64,000 bases of DNA, taken from positions 2,236,225-2,300,224 of the forward strand of contig OY282363.1 of NCBI GenBank assembly GCA_958295695.1, written 5' to 3'. Made by a program: the position numbers and the translations under genes. The notes beneath the pieces were generated by a model. It had not been told where the DNA came from. It made no database searches and worked only from the letters and a program-made list of their open reading frames with translations. This document shows positions 15,668 through 25,273 of this stretch, in pieces. Every line of letters begins with the position of its first letter. Position 1 is the first letter of the stretch. The DNA comes from an uncultured Alphaproteobacteria bacterium. GTDB lineage: Bacteria > Pseudomonadota > Alphaproteobacteria > SP197.

Positions 15668-16760
15668 GCGCGCCGCGACCCGGCTGACGATCGACCTGGA
15701 CGCGCTTGTCTCGAACTGGCGCGGCCTGAAGGCTCGGGCCTCGGGCGCCGATTGCGCGGGCGTCGTGAAGGCCGACGCCTACGGCCTGGGCGCGGCGAGG
15801 GTGGCGCCGGCCCTCTGGCGGGCCGGCTGCCGGCGCTTCTTCACGGCCAATCCCGATGGCGCCCTCGCCGTGAAGGCGCTGCTGCCGGAAGCGGACGTGC
15901 ACGTCCTCAACGGCCTGTTCGGCGAGCCCGGGGATTACGTCGCGCAGGGCCTGATCCCCGTGTTGAACGATCTGGGCCAGATCGAGCGCTGGTCGGGCCT
16001 TGCGTCGCGGCTGGAGCGGAGACTCCCGGCCGCGATCCACGCCGATACCGGGATGAACAGGCTGGGGCTGCCCGCCCGCGAGATCGACCGGCTGGCCGAA
16101 CGGCACGGACTGCTGGACGCGCTCGACGTGCGCTACCTGATGTCGCACCTGGCGAACGCGGAGGACGGCGCGGACGCGATGAACGCCGGGCAGCTCGGAG
16201 CCTTCGACGCCTGCCGGCGGAGGCTGCCCGCCCTGCCCGCCAGCCTCGCCAACTCCTCGGGCGTTTTCCTGGGCCCCGATTACCATTTCGACCTCGTGCG
16301 TCCCGGCTACGCCGTCTACGGAGGCAACCCGACGCCGCGCCGGCCGAACCCGATGGAGCCCGTGGTCGGGCTCTCGGCCCAGATCGTCCAGGTCCGCGCG
16401 GCCGCGCCGGGCGAAACCGTGGGCTATGGCGCGACCCACGCGGTCGAGGCGCCCACCCGCATCGCGACCGTTCCGCTGGGCTACGCCGACGGCTACCCGC
16501 GCGCGCTGAGCTCCAGAGCCGCGGCGCGCGTCGGCGATGTCGAGGTCCCCGTCGTCGGCCGCGTGTCCATGGACCTCGTAACGCTGGACATCGGCGCCCT
16601 GCCCGAGGCAAAAGCCCATGTGGGAACTTGGGTCGACCTGATCTGGGGGCGCGAGATCCTGGACGATCTGGCGATGCGGGCTGGCACGATCGGCTACGAG
16701 CTTCTGACCGCTTTGGGCGCCCGCTACCCCCGTGTCTATGCCGGAGAGGCCGCCGCGTGA
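15585..16760 (+). CDS. alr: Alanine racemase
   Basis: Converts L- to D-alanine for peptidoglycan. The PLP lysine is in VVKADAYGLGAA and the second catalytic Tyr in VGYGATHAVE. YPRALSSRAAARV and GRVSMDLVTLDI are family motifs. Conserved sequence begins only at RLTIDLDALVSNW (about 15685). There is no ATG, GTG or TTG in frame between 15591 and that point, so the start is ATG 15585 or 15591, inside dnaB by about 80 bases, or a rarer codon near 15660. The 3' end overlaps mlaE as GTGA. Confidence 0.93.
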   Translation: MSMSISTRPPPNTRIWRRVILPTTAPVERAATRLTIDLDALVSNWRGLKARASGADCAGVVKADAYGLGAARVAPALWRAGCRRFFTANPDGALAVKALLPEADVHVLNGLFGEPGDYVAQGLIPVLNDLGQIERWSGLASRLERRLPAAIHADTGMNRLGLPAREIDRLAERHGLLDALDVRYLMSHLANAEDGADAMNAGQLGAFDACRRRLPALPASLANSSGVFLGPDYHFDLVRPGYAVYGGNPTPRRPNPMEPVVGLSAQIVQVRAAAPGETVGYGATHAVEAPTRIATVPLGYADGYPRALSSRAAARVGDVEVPVVGRVSMDLVTLDIGALPEAKAHVGTWVDLIWGREILDDLAMRAGTIGYELLTALGARYPRVYAGEAAA

Positions 16761-17530
16761 ATCCGCTCGCCGCCATCGGACGGACGTTCCTGGCCTTCCT
16801 GTCGGCGACCGGCCGCACCGTGACCTTCGCCGCGCTGGCCCTGTTCCATTGCGCGACGCCGCCCTGGTATCCGCGCCTGATCGTCCGGCAGGTGCTGGAC
16901 ATCGGCTACTACTCGCTGCCCGTGGTCGGCCTCACGGCGGTCTTCACGGGCATGGTGCTGGCGCTCCAGAGCTACACCGGGTTCTCGCGTTTCCAGGCCG
17001 AGAGCGCGGTCGCGGGCATCGTGGCCCTTTCGATCACGCGCGAACTGGGGCCGGTGCTGGCCGGTCTGATGGTCGCGGGCCGGGTCGGGGCGGCGATCGC
17101 GGCCGAAATCGGCACCATGCGCGTGACCGAGCAGATCGACGCGCTGACGACGCTGTCCACCAACCCCTTCAGGTACCTCGTGGCCCCGCGCATGATCGCC
17201 GCCACCCTGACCCTGCCCGTCCTGGTGTTGGTCGCCGACGTCATCGGCGTGATGGGCGGCTACGCGGTCTCGATCCACAAACTGGGTTTCAGCCCCACGG
17301 TCTACCTCGCCAGCACCTTCGACATCCTCAAGACCATGGATGTCGTCTCCGGCCTCGTGAAGGCCACCGTGTTCGGCTTCCTGGTCGCGCTGATGGGCTG
17401 CTACCACGGCTATCATTCGCGCCTCGGCGCCCAGGGCGTGGGCCAGGCCACGACCTACGCCGTGGTCTCCGGCTCGATCCTGATTCTGACGTTCAACTAC
17501 ATCGTCACCGAGATCTTCTTCCCGGAATGA
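16757..17530 (+). CDS. mlaE: MlaE-type ABC transporter permease (lipid asymmetry)
   Basis: 257 residues. MlaE permeases move phospholipids between the two membranes in a complex with the ATPase MlaF and the MCE protein MlaD. Family motifs include VVGLTAVFTGMVLALQSY, ITRELGPVLAGLMVAGRVGA, AAEIGTMRVTEQIDAL and a C-terminal hydrophobic ILTFNYIVTEIFF. The GTG start overlaps the alr stop and the stop overlaps mlaF. No MCE-domain gene is in the window. Confidence 0.93.
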   Translation: MNPLAAIGRTFLAFLSATGRTVTFAALALFHCATPPWYPRLIVRQVLDIGYYSLPVVGLTAVFTGMVLALQSYTGFSRFQAESAVAGIVALSITRELGPVLAGLMVAGRVGAAIAAEIGTMRVTEQIDALTTLSTNPFRYLVAPRMIAATLTLPVLVLVADVIGVMGGYAVSIHKLGFSPTVYLASTFDILKTMDVVSGLVKATVFGFLVALMGCYHGYHSRLGAQGVGQATTYAVVSGSILILTFNYIVTEIFFPE

Positions 17531-18306
17531 CGGACGGAACCGCCAAGATCAGCGTGCGCGGCCTGAAGAAGAGCTTCGGGCGCAAGACCGTGCTGGACGG
17601 CGTGGATTTCGACGTCGCTCCGGGCGAATCGCTGGTGATTATCGGCGGTTCGGGCACCGGGAAGTCGGTGACGATCAAGTGCATCCTGGGCCTGATCGAA
17701 CCCGACGAGGGCACGATCGAGATCGACGGCGACAACGCCACGGGGCTCGGCGGCGGCGACCGCGACGCCCTGATGGCCAAGTTCGGCATGCTGTTCCAAG
17801 GCGGCGCGCTGTTCGACAGCCTGACGGTGTGGGAGAATGTCGCCTTCCGGCTGATCCGGCCGCGCGGCGCGTCCAGGCGAGAGGCGCGCGAGGCGGCCAT
17901 CGACAACCTCGGCATGGTGGGGCTGGGCGAGGATGTGGCCGACCTCCACCCCGCCGAGCTCTCGGGCGGCATGATGAAGCGCGTGGCGCTGGCGCGCGCC
18001 ATCGCGGCCCGGCCGGACATCGTTTTTTTCGACGAGCCGACGACCGGCCTCGACCCCATCACCGCCGACGTGATCAACGACCTCATCGTGTCGGTGCGCG
18101 AGAAGCTCGGCGTCTCGACGGTCTCGATCACCCACGACATGGCGAGCGTGCGCAAGATCGCCGACCGCGTCGCGATGCTGCACGGCGGGAGACTGGTCTG
18201 GACCGGATCGGCCGGCGAGATCGACGCGAGCGGCAATCCCTTTGTCGACCAGTTCATCAACGGCCACGCCGACGGCCCCATCGCCATGGACGTGCGCCGA
18301 CCGTGA
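17527..18306 (+). CDS. mlaF: MlaF-type ABC transporter ATP-binding protein
   Basis: 259 residues. Walker A is IIGGSGTGKSVTIKC, the ABC signature LSGGMMKRVALARA, Walker B DIVFFDEPTTGLDP, and the H-loop ITHDMASVRKIAD. It powers the partner permease encoded immediately upstream, which it overlaps by four bases. Confidence 0.95.
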   Translation: MTDGTAKISVRGLKKSFGRKTVLDGVDFDVAPGESLVIIGGSGTGKSVTIKCILGLIEPDEGTIEIDGDNATGLGGGDRDALMAKFGMLFQGGALFDSLTVWENVAFRLIRPRGASRREAREAAIDNLGMVGLGEDVADLHPAELSGGMMKRVALARAIAARPDIVFFDEPTTGLDPITADVINDLIVSVREKLGVSTVSITHDMASVRKIADRVAMLHGGRLVWTGSAGEIDASGNPFVDQFINGHADGPIAMDVRRP

Positions 18307-18325
18307 CGCGCGCCCGGCCCGCCCG

Positions 18326-19702
18326 ATGACCGCGGCCTCGTCGCGCTTCGTCTGCCAGTCCTGCGGCGCCGAGCACCGCAAGTGGGCCGGCCGGTGCGAA
18401 GGCTGCGGCGTGTGGAACGCGGTGATCGAGGAAGCCATCGGCGCGACCGCGCCCGGAGGCCTCAAGGGCAAACGGAAGGGACGGCTTCTCGCCTTCGAGA
18501 ATCTGGCGGGCGCGTCGGAGCCGCCGCAGCGCCTCGCCAGCGGCATCGCCGAGCTGGACCGCGTATTCGGCGGCGGCCTGGTTCCGGGCTCCGCGCTGCT
18601 CCTGGGCGGCGATCCGGGGATCGGCAAATCCACCATCGCGCTCCAGGCCGCCGCGAACCTCGCGCGCGCGGGCCTGCGCTGCGCCTATCTCTCGGGCGAG
18701 GAGGCGGTCGACCAGGTCCGCCTGAGAGCGCGGCGCCTGGGCCTGGAAAGCGCCCCGCTGGGCCTGGCCGCCGCCACGAACGTGCGCGACATCGTGACGA
18801 GCCTGGCCGAGGAGCGCGCCGACCTCGTGATCGTCGACTCGATCCAGACCATGTACCTCGACAGCCTCGATTCGGCGCCCGGCGCCGTGGGGCAGGTGCG
18901 CGGCGCGGGCCAGGAGCTCATCCGACACGCCAAGGACAGCGGCGCGGTCCTGCTGCTGATCGGCCATGTGACGAAGGAAGGACAGATCGCGGGGCCGAAG
19001 GTCCTGGAGCACATGGTCGACACCGTCCTCTATTTCGAGGGCGAGCGCGGCCATCAGTTCCGGATCCTCCGCGCCGTGAAGAACCGCTTCGGCCCGACCG
19101 ACGAGATCGGCGTCTTCGAGATGACCGATCACGGCCTCGACGAGGTGCCCAACCCGTCGTCCCTGTTCCTCGACAGGCGCGACGAGGACGTCGCCGGAAC
19201 GGTCGTCTTCGCGGGCGTCGAGGGCAGCCGGCCCATGCTGATGGAAATCCAGGCGCTGGTCTCGCCGTCGGCGCTGGGAACGCCCCGGCGCGCCGTCGTC
19301 GGCTGGGATTCCGGCAGGCTCGCCATGGTGATGGCGGTGCTCGACACGCGCTGTGGCCTCGCCATGGGCGGCCACGACGTCCATCTCAACGTCGCCGGCG
19401 GCCTCAGCATCCGCGAACCCGCGGCGGACCTCGCGGTCGCCGCCGCGCTGATCTCCTCCATGGCGGCCCGCCCCCTGCCCCATGACGGCGTCGTCTTCGG
19501 CGAAGTCGGCCTCGCCGGCGAGGTCAGGTCCGTGAGCCGGACCGAGGCGCGGCTGGGCGAAGCGGCCAAGCTCGGCTTCGGCAGGGCCGTCGTGCCCGCG
19601 CGCAAGGGCAAGGCCCCCGCCGGGAGCGGCATGGACATCCGCGCCATAGGGAAACTGGGGGCGCTGGCGGACCTGATCTACGGCGACGACGGACGACGAT
19701 GA
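18326..19702 (+). CDS. radA: DNA repair protein RadA
   Basis: 458 residues. RadA is a DnaB-like ATPase that promotes branch migration in recombinational repair. It has an N-terminal zinc finger (CQSCG...CEGCG), Walker A in GGDPGIGKSTIALQ, the diagnostic KNRFGPTDEIGVF motif, and a C-terminal Lon-protease-like domain (GGLSIREPAADLAVAAAL, FGEVGLAGEVR). The ATG at 18326 places the zinc finger at its normal distance from the N terminus. It overlaps cvpA by four bases. Confidence 0.96.
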   Translation: MTAASSRFVCQSCGAEHRKWAGRCEGCGVWNAVIEEAIGATAPGGLKGKRKGRLLAFENLAGASEPPQRLASGIAELDRVFGGGLVPGSALLLGGDPGIGKSTIALQAAANLARAGLRCAYLSGEEAVDQVRLRARRLGLESAPLGLAAATNVRDIVTSLAEERADLVIVDSIQTMYLDSLDSAPGAVGQVRGAGQELIRHAKDSGAVLLLIGHVTKEGQIAGPKVLEHMVDTVLYFEGERGHQFRILRAVKNRFGPTDEIGVFEMTDHGLDEVPNPSSLFLDRRDEDVAGTVVFAGVEGSRPMLMEIQALVSPSALGTPRRAVVGWDSGRLAMVMAVLDTRCGLAMGGHDVHLNVAGGLSIREPAADLAVAAALISSMAARPLPHDGVVFGEVGLAGEVRSVSRTEARLGEAAKLGFGRAVVPARKGKAPAGSGMDIRAIGKLGALADLIYGDDGRR

Positions 19703-20379
19703 ACGACCTGCCGCTCACCATCGCCGACTTCCTCGCCCTGGGGATCGTTTTCCTTTCGGGGTTCCTGGCCTATTTCCGCGGCGCGGTGCGCGAGTTCTTC
19801 TTCCTCGCGACCTGGGGCGGCGCGCTCGCGGCGGCGGCCTACCTCTACGGCGCGACATTTCCCCTGGTGTCGGGCTGGGTGGGCGGCGATCCCCTGATCG
19901 CGGCGGCGACCAACGCCGCCGGCCTCTTCGTCGTGGCGCTGACGGTCATGACGCTGATCTCGACGGTGGTGGTGAAGCGGACCGAGGCGTCCGGGCTCAA
20001 CGTGCTGGACCGCTCGCTAGGGTTCGTCTTCGGGCTGATCCGGGGCGTTCTCGTGGTCTGCCTGATCTACCTGCTCTACACGCTCCTGGCGCCGGTCGAG
20101 GAACACCCCCGGTGGTTGCGGGACGCCAAGCTCACGCCGGCCGTGGCCGAGGGAGCGGAGACGATGCTGGCGCTGGCGCCGGAGGAATGGGGCCTGCAAG
20201 GCGAGCGCGTGGTCCAGCAGCTCAAGGACACGTCCTCGACGCTGGAAGACCTCGGCGTCGACTACGAGGACCTCGTCGATCCTCCACCGGAAGCGCCCGA
20301 AACTGGCAATTCGACCGAACAGGGGTATAACGAACGCGACCGTTCCGCGCTCGACGACATGATCGGAGCCGAACAGTGA
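19699..20379 (+). CDS. cvpA: CvpA family membrane protein
   Basis: 226 residues with four predicted membrane helices in the first 130 residues (FLALGIVFLSGFLAYFRGAV; GLFVVALTVMTLISTVVV). CvpA proteins precede purF in most proteobacteria, as here, and are linked to envelope homeostasis and, in E. coli, colicin V export. The hydrophilic C-terminal tail (RSALDDMIGAEQ at the end) is typical of alphaproteobacteria. Confidence 0.92.
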   Translation: MNDLPLTIADFLALGIVFLSGFLAYFRGAVREFFFLATWGGALAAAAYLYGATFPLVSGWVGGDPLIAAATNAAGLFVVALTVMTLISTVVVKRTEASGLNVLDRSLGFVFGLIRGVLVVCLIYLLYTLLAPVEEHPRWLRDAKLTPAVAEGAETMLALAPEEWGLQGERVVQQLKDTSSTLEDLGVDYEDLVDPPPEAPETGNSTEQGYNERDRSALDDMIGAEQ

Positions 20380-20395
20380 AACGAGGCCGCCCGGC

Positions 20396-21862
20396 GTGAC
20401 GCGCTTCCCGCTCCGTCATCCCTTCGACGACGGCCGGCCGCGCGAGGAATGCGGCGTGTTCGGCATCTTCGGAACGCAGGACGCCGCGGCCCATACGGCG
20501 CTGGGCCTCCACGCCCTGCAGCACCGCGGCCAGGAATCCGCCGGGATCGTGGCCTTCGACGGCGCGCAGTTCCACGTCCATCGCGACCTCGGGCTCGTCT
20601 CGGACGTATTCGCCAGCGACACGGTCATGGAGCGCCTGAAGGGCCACGCGGCGATCGGCCACAACCGCTACGCCACCACCGGCGCGACCGTGCTGCGCAA
20701 CGTGCAGCCGATCTTCGTCGAGACCGGCATGGGCGGCCTGGCGCTGGCGCATAACGGCAACCTGACCAACGCCCATTCGGTGCGCCGGGAGTTGGTCGAA
20801 CGCGGCGCGATCTTCCAGTCGACATCCGACACGGAGATCATCGTTCACCTCGTGGCGCTGTCCGGCATGGACGACATGGCCGGCCGCCTGATCGACGCCC
20901 TCGGACAGGTGGTGGGCGCCTATTCGCTCGTCGCGCTCACCGACACCGCGATCATCGGGGTGCGCGACACCCTGGGCGTGCGTCCGCTGGTCCTCGGCAA
21001 GCTCGACGGCGCCCATGTGCTGGCCTCGGAGACCTGCGCGCTCGACATCATGGGAGCGCGTTTCGTGCGCGATATCGAGCCGGGCGAAGTGGTCGTCATC
21101 GACCGGGACGGCCCGCGCTCGTTCAAGCCCTTCCCGGCCCGGCGCAGCCGGTTCTGCATCTTCGAGTACATCTACTTCGCCCGGCCCGACAGCCGGGTCG
21201 AAGGGCGCAACGCCTATGAGGTCAGGAAGCGGATGGGCGCCGAGCTCGCCCGCGAGAGCGGCGTGCCGGCCGACGTCGTGGTTCCGGTGCCCGATTCCGG
21301 CGTGCCCGCCGCGCTCGGCTACGCCGGGGAAGCGGGCCTTCCCTTCGCGCTGGGCATCGTCCGCAACCACTATGTGGGGCGCACGTTCATCGAGCCCGCC
21401 CAGAACATCCGGCATCTGGGCGTCAAGCTGAAGCACAACGCCAACCGCGCGGAGCTGGAAGGCAAAAGGGTCGTCCTTCTCGACGATTCCATCATGCGCG
21501 GCACGACCTCGACCAAGATCGTCGCCATGGTGCGCGACGCGGGCGCCGCCGAGGTCCACATGAGGATCGCGAGCCCGCCCAACACCCATTCCTGCTTCTA
21601 CGGGGTCGACACGCCCTCGCGCGAGGAGCTTCTGGCCTCGCACATGGACCTCGACGAGATGGCGGGCTTCATCGGCGTCGACAGTCTGGCCTACCTCACC
21701 GTCGACGGCCTCTACAGGGCCGCGGGCAAGCCGGAAGGCCGCCGCGCCGGACAGCCGCAGTATTGCGACGCCTGCCTGACCGGCGAATACCCGGTGCCCC
21801 TGGTCGACCGGGACGGCGGGTTCGAGGCCCGGCAGCTCTCGTTGCTCGACGACCCGAACTAG
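20396..21862 (+). CDS. purF: Amidophosphoribosyltransferase
   Basis: 488 residues from GTG 20396. It catalyses the first committed step of purine synthesis (PRPP plus glutamine). The Ntn nucleophile Cys lies in REECGVFGIFG about 18 residues from the start, so the chain has a short propeptide that must be removed. The glutaminase domain has GHNRYATTG and LAHNGNLTN. The PRTase domain has the PRPP loop VVLLDDSIMRGTTS. It follows cvpA by 16 bases. Confidence 0.96.
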   Translation: MTRFPLRHPFDDGRPREECGVFGIFGTQDAAAHTALGLHALQHRGQESAGIVAFDGAQFHVHRDLGLVSDVFASDTVMERLKGHAAIGHNRYATTGATVLRNVQPIFVETGMGGLALAHNGNLTNAHSVRRELVERGAIFQSTSDTEIIVHLVALSGMDDMAGRLIDALGQVVGAYSLVALTDTAIIGVRDTLGVRPLVLGKLDGAHVLASETCALDIMGARFVRDIEPGEVVVIDRDGPRSFKPFPARRSRFCIFEYIYFARPDSRVEGRNAYEVRKRMGAELARESGVPADVVVPVPDSGVPAALGYAGEAGLPFALGIVRNHYVGRTFIEPAQNIRHLGVKLKHNANRAELEGKRVVLLDDSIMRGTTSTKIVAMVRDAGAAEVHMRIASPPNTHSCFYGVDTPSREELLASHMDLDEMAGFIGVDSLAYLTVDGLYRAAGKPEGRRAGQPQYCDACLTGEYPVPLVDRDGGFEARQLSLLDDPN

Positions 21863-21869
21863 CAACCCC

Positions 21870-22598
21870 ATGACGGAGGCCGCGAGAAGGCTCGACGGGC
21901 GCATCGCGCTCATCGCGGGCGCGTCGCGCGGCATCGGCGCGGCCGTGGCCAGGGCCTACGGCCGGGAGGGCGCGCAACTCGTGCTCGTCGCGCGCACGGT
22001 GGGCGGCCTCGAGGAGACCGACGACGCGATCCGCCAAGCCGGCGGCAAGACGCCGGTCCTGGCGCCTTTGGACCTCGCCGATTTCGACGGCATCGACCGC
22101 TTGGGCGCGGCGCTCCACAAGCGCTTCGCGAGGCTCGACATCCTCGTGGGCAACGCCGCCGTCCTAGGCGCGCTGACCCCGACCGGCCACATCGACCCGG
22201 AGGTCTGGCGACAGGCCCTCGATATCAACGTCACGGCCAACTGGCGCCTGATCCGCGGCATGGACCCGCTGCTGCGGCGTTCGGACGCCGGACGCGCGAT
22301 TTTCGTCACATCCGGCGCGGCCGCGACGAACCCGCCCTACTGGGCGGCCTACGCCGCGACGAAGGCCGCGCTGGAGGCGCTGGTGCGGTGCTGGGCCGGA
22401 GAGCTCGGCAAGACGGCCGTGAAGGCGAACCTGCTCGATCCCGGCGTCGTGCGAACCGCCATGCGCGCCCAAGCCTTTCCCGGCGAAGACCCCGACACGC
22501 TGGCCGGGCCCGACAGCATCGCCGAAGCCTTCATTCGCATGGCGCTGCCGTCATGGGACCGGAACGGCGAGAAGGTTCTGGCCTCGTCGCTCCGCTGA
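21870..22598 (+). CDS. Short-chain dehydrogenase/reductase
   Basis: 242 residues. NAD(P) loop in AGASRGIGAAVARAYG, acidic DLADFDG strand, GNAAVLGALTP in place of NNAG, catalytic Ser in FVTSGAAATNP and YxxxK in AAYAATKAALEAL. It resembles the purF-linked SDRs of alphaproteobacteria (YciK-like). Substrate unknown. The ATG is 8 bases past the purF stop, so it is probably in the same transcript. It converges with der. Confidence 0.85.
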   Translation: MTEAARRLDGRIALIAGASRGIGAAVARAYGREGAQLVLVARTVGGLEETDDAIRQAGGKTPVLAPLDLADFDGIDRLGAALHKRFARLDILVGNAAVLGALTPTGHIDPEVWRQALDINVTANWRLIRGMDPLLRRSDAGRAIFVTSGAAATNPPYWAAYAATKAALEALVRCWAGELGKTAVKANLLDPGVVRTAMRAQAFPGEDPDTLAGPDSIAEAFIRMALPSWDRNGEKVLASSLR

Positions 22599-22605
22599 AG
22601 GCCGT

Positions 22606-23940
22606 CTACCTTTCGGCGTAAGGATTCCTTGGCGATCTGAAACGCAGGCGCAGGGGAACGCCGGGAAGGTCGAAATCCTCCCGCAGCCGGTTCGCGAGGT
22701 AGCGTTTGTAGGCGTCCGGCAGGCCCGCGACGCGGGCGCCGAACAGGGCGAAGGTCGGCGGGCGCGTTTTCGCCTGGGTCGCGTAGCGCAGCTTCACCCG
22801 CCCGCCGCGCACGACCGGCGGCGGATGGGTCGAGACCGCATCGGCGAGCCAGCGGTTGAGGTCGGCCGTGCCGATGCGCCGATTCCACCGTTCGTAGCTC
22901 TCGACCACCGCCGGCATCAGGCGCTCCGCGCCCCGTCCCGTGAGCGCCGACAGGGCGACGAGCGCCGCGCCGCGCACCTGCGGCAGGAGTTCCTCCAGCT
23001 TCAGCCCATACTCCCGGCGCATCGCCCGCGGATCGTCGACGAGGTCCCACTTGTTGATCGCCACGACGACGGCGCGCCCTTCCCTCTCGACGAGGTCGGC
23101 GATGGCGAGGTCCTGGCGGTCGAAGGCCCGGCCCGCGTCGAGCACGACCATGACGACATGGGCGAACCGTATGGCGGCGAGGCCGTCCGCGACCGAGAGT
23201 TTCTCGATCCGCTCGACCGCGCGGGCGCGGCGGCGCAGGCCGGCGGTGTCGATGAGCTCGATCCGCCGGCCCTCGAAGTCCCACCGCGCCGCGATGGCGT
23301 CGCGCGTGAGGCCGGGCTCGGGCCCCGTGATCACCCGCTCCTCGCCGAGCAGGCGGTTGACCAGCGTCGACTTGCCCACGTTCGGCCGCCCGACGACCGC
23401 CAGACGCAGTGGACCGTCCCGCTCGTCCTCAAGCCCGGTTTCGGCGGCCTCGGCATGTGGAGCCATCGCCTCGTAGAGACCGCCCCAACCATCGCCGTGC
23501 TCGGCCGACACGGGCACCGGATCGCCCAGGCCCAGGGAGAAAGCGTCGTAGAAGCCGGCCTCGGCGGCGCGCGCCTCGGCCTTGTTGGCGAGCAGGATCA
23601 CGGGCGTCCCGGCCCGGCGCAGGACGCGCGCGACATGCTCGTCGTCCGGCGTGACGCCCACACGCGCGTCGATCACGAAGAGCAGGAGGTCGGCGTCTTC
23701 CAGCGCGCGGTCGGTCTGCCGGCGCACGCGGTGGCCGACGGCGCCCGGCGCGGCGTCCTCGAGGCCGGCGGTGTCGATCACATGCATGGTCATCGGACCG
23801 ATCCGGCCCTCGCCCTCGCGCCGGTCCCGGGTCACGCCCGGCGTGGAGTCGACAAGGGCCGAACGCTTCCCCGTGAGCCGGTTGAACAGCGTGGACTTGC
23901 CGACGTTGGGACGGCCGACGATGGCGACCGTGAACGCCAC
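22606..23940 (-). CDS. der: Ribosome-biogenesis GTPase Der (EngA)
   Basis: 444 residues with two tandem GTPase domains: GRPNVGKSTLFNRL with DSTPGVTRD near the N terminus, and GRPNVGKSTLVNRL with PGLTRDA in the middle. A C-terminal KH-like domain follows (RFRSPRNPYAER at the end). Der is needed for assembly of the 50S subunit. The start is GTG at 23940 (VAFTVAIVGRPNVG); longer in-frame openings upstream belong to bamB in another frame. It follows bamB by 4 bases. Confidence 0.96.
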   Translation of the reverse strand: MAFTVAIVGRPNVGKSTLFNRLTGKRSALVDSTPGVTRDRREGEGRIGPMTMHVIDTAGLEDAAPGAVGHRVRRQTDRALEDADLLLFVIDARVGVTPDDEHVARVLRRAGTPVILLANKAEARAAEAGFYDAFSLGLGDPVPVSAEHGDGWGGLYEAMAPHAEAAETGLEDERDGPLRLAVVGRPNVGKSTLVNRLLGEERVITGPEPGLTRDAIAARWDFEGRRIELIDTAGLRRRARAVERIEKLSVADGLAAIRFAHVVMVVLDAGRAFDRQDLAIADLVEREGRAVVVAINKWDLVDDPRAMRREYGLKLEELLPQVRGAALVALSALTGRGAERLMPAVVESYERWNRRIGTADLNRWLADAVSTHPPPVVRGGRVKLRYATQAKTRPPTFALFGARVAGLPDAYKRYLANRLREDFDLPGVPLRLRFRSPRNPYAER

Positions 23941-23944
23941 GGCG

Positions 23945-25273
23945 TCAGCGAAGGGCGATGATCTCGCCCGCCTCCCCGATGAGGAAAACCGTCTCGTCGG
24001 CGGCCACGGGCGGGAGCGGCAACCCGTTCCCCATGTCGATCGTGGACAGGATGTCGCCCGTGTGCGGCGACACGACCGCGACCGCGCCGTCGGAGCCCGC
24101 CAGCAGCAGCCGGCCGCCCGCCAGCACGGGCCCCGCCCACTGGATCGGATCCTCCCGGTCCTCGGGGTCCTCGAACCGGGGCAAGGCCGCGACCCAGCGA
24201 ATCCGCCCGTCGTCACGGAACAGGCATACGACATGGCCCTCGATCGTGACGACATAGAGGAAATCGCCCGCGACCCAGGGCGTATGGACGCCGCCGATGG
24301 CGCGTTCCCAGACTCGCGCGCCGCTTGCGAGGTCGATGGCGACGAGACGACCGCTGTGACTCACGGCGAAGACGAGGCCGCGGTCGATCACCGGACTGCC
24401 GTTGATGTCGTTGAGCGCGGCGAGCGAGCCGCGGAGCGCCGTGCGGGCGAGCGTGTCCGCCCAGACGACGCGGCCGTTTTCCGCGCGCAGGGCGTAGACC
24501 TCGCCGGACGAATAGGCCACCACCACCAGCGAGCCCGAGACGGCCGGGCTTCCGCCGCCGAGAAGGCCGGCGGTCTCCTCCAGGCCGCGGTGACTCCAGA
24601 GAATGTCTCCGGCGTCGGCGTCGAGCGCGAAGAGCTCGTTGTCGGATGTGACAAGATAGAGCCGGTCCCGGTCCACGGCGGGCGGGGCGCGCAGCGGCGG
24701 ACCGATCCCGACGCGCCAGTGCTCCCGCCCGGTCTCGTGGTCGAGCGCGATGACCTCGCCGTATCCGGTCGTGACGTAGACTCGGCCACGGTCGAAGGCG
24801 AGGCCGCCGCCCCAGCCGCCGTCGTCCTCGTTCCCGGGCGTGACGTCGAAGTCCCAGAGGCCCTCGCCCGTCGCCGCGTCGAAAGCTCTCACTCCGGTGT
24901 CGGCGTCGAACGTGAAGACCCGGCCGCGCGCCACCACCGGCGTCGCGATCAGCTTGCGGTAGGCCCCCGCGCCTTCGCCGATGCCGCGCGACCACAACGT
25001 GTCGAGCGGACCCGGCGCCGCGACATGATGCATCGCCTTGTCGGCTCGGCCTCCCTGCTGCGGCCAGTCCGGCGTCGCGGCGGGCGGCGGCAGGACGACG
25101 GGGACGTCCTCGACGTCTGCGTCGCCGCGCAGCTCGGTCGCGAGTTCCAGCACCGCGATGCGGTCGCCCTCCAGCGGCGGCGGAGGCGGCTCGCCCAGCC
25201 ATTCGAAAGCGTCGGAGCCGCAGGCCGCGAGCGCGCACGCGCAGGCGGCGAGGACGAGGCAGCGAACGGTCAT
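23945..25273 (-). CDS. bamB: Outer-membrane assembly lipoprotein BamB (PQQ-like beta-propeller)
   Basis: 442 residues. A lipoprotein signal (MTVRCLVLAACACALAACGS, Cys after LAA) anchors it to the outer membrane. The rest is an eight-bladed PQQ-type propeller with repeated blades such as GRVFTFDADTGVRAFDAATG and GRVYVTTGYGEVIALDHETG. BamB is a scaffold of the BAM complex that inserts beta-barrel proteins. It lies between the YfgM-like gene and der, the conserved order in proteobacteria. The start overlaps the upstream stop (ATGA). Confidence 0.92.
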   Translation of the reverse strand: MTVRCLVLAACACALAACGSDAFEWLGEPPPPPLEGDRIAVLELATELRGDADVEDVPVVLPPPAATPDWPQQGGRADKAMHHVAAPGPLDTLWSRGIGEGAGAYRKLIATPVVARGRVFTFDADTGVRAFDAATGEGLWDFDVTPGNEDDGGWGGGLAFDRGRVYVTTGYGEVIALDHETGREHWRVGIGPPLRAPPAVDRDRLYLVTSDNELFALDADAGDILWSHRGLEETAGLLGGGSPAVSGSLVVVAYSSGEVYALRAENGRVVWADTLARTALRGSLAALNDINGSPVIDRGLVFAVSHSGRLVAIDLASGARVWERAIGGVHTPWVAGDFLYVVTIEGHVVCLFRDDGRIRWVAALPRFEDPEDREDPIQWAGPVLAGGRLLLAGSDGAVAVVSPHTGDILSTIDMGNGLPLPPVAADETVFLIGEAGEIIALR

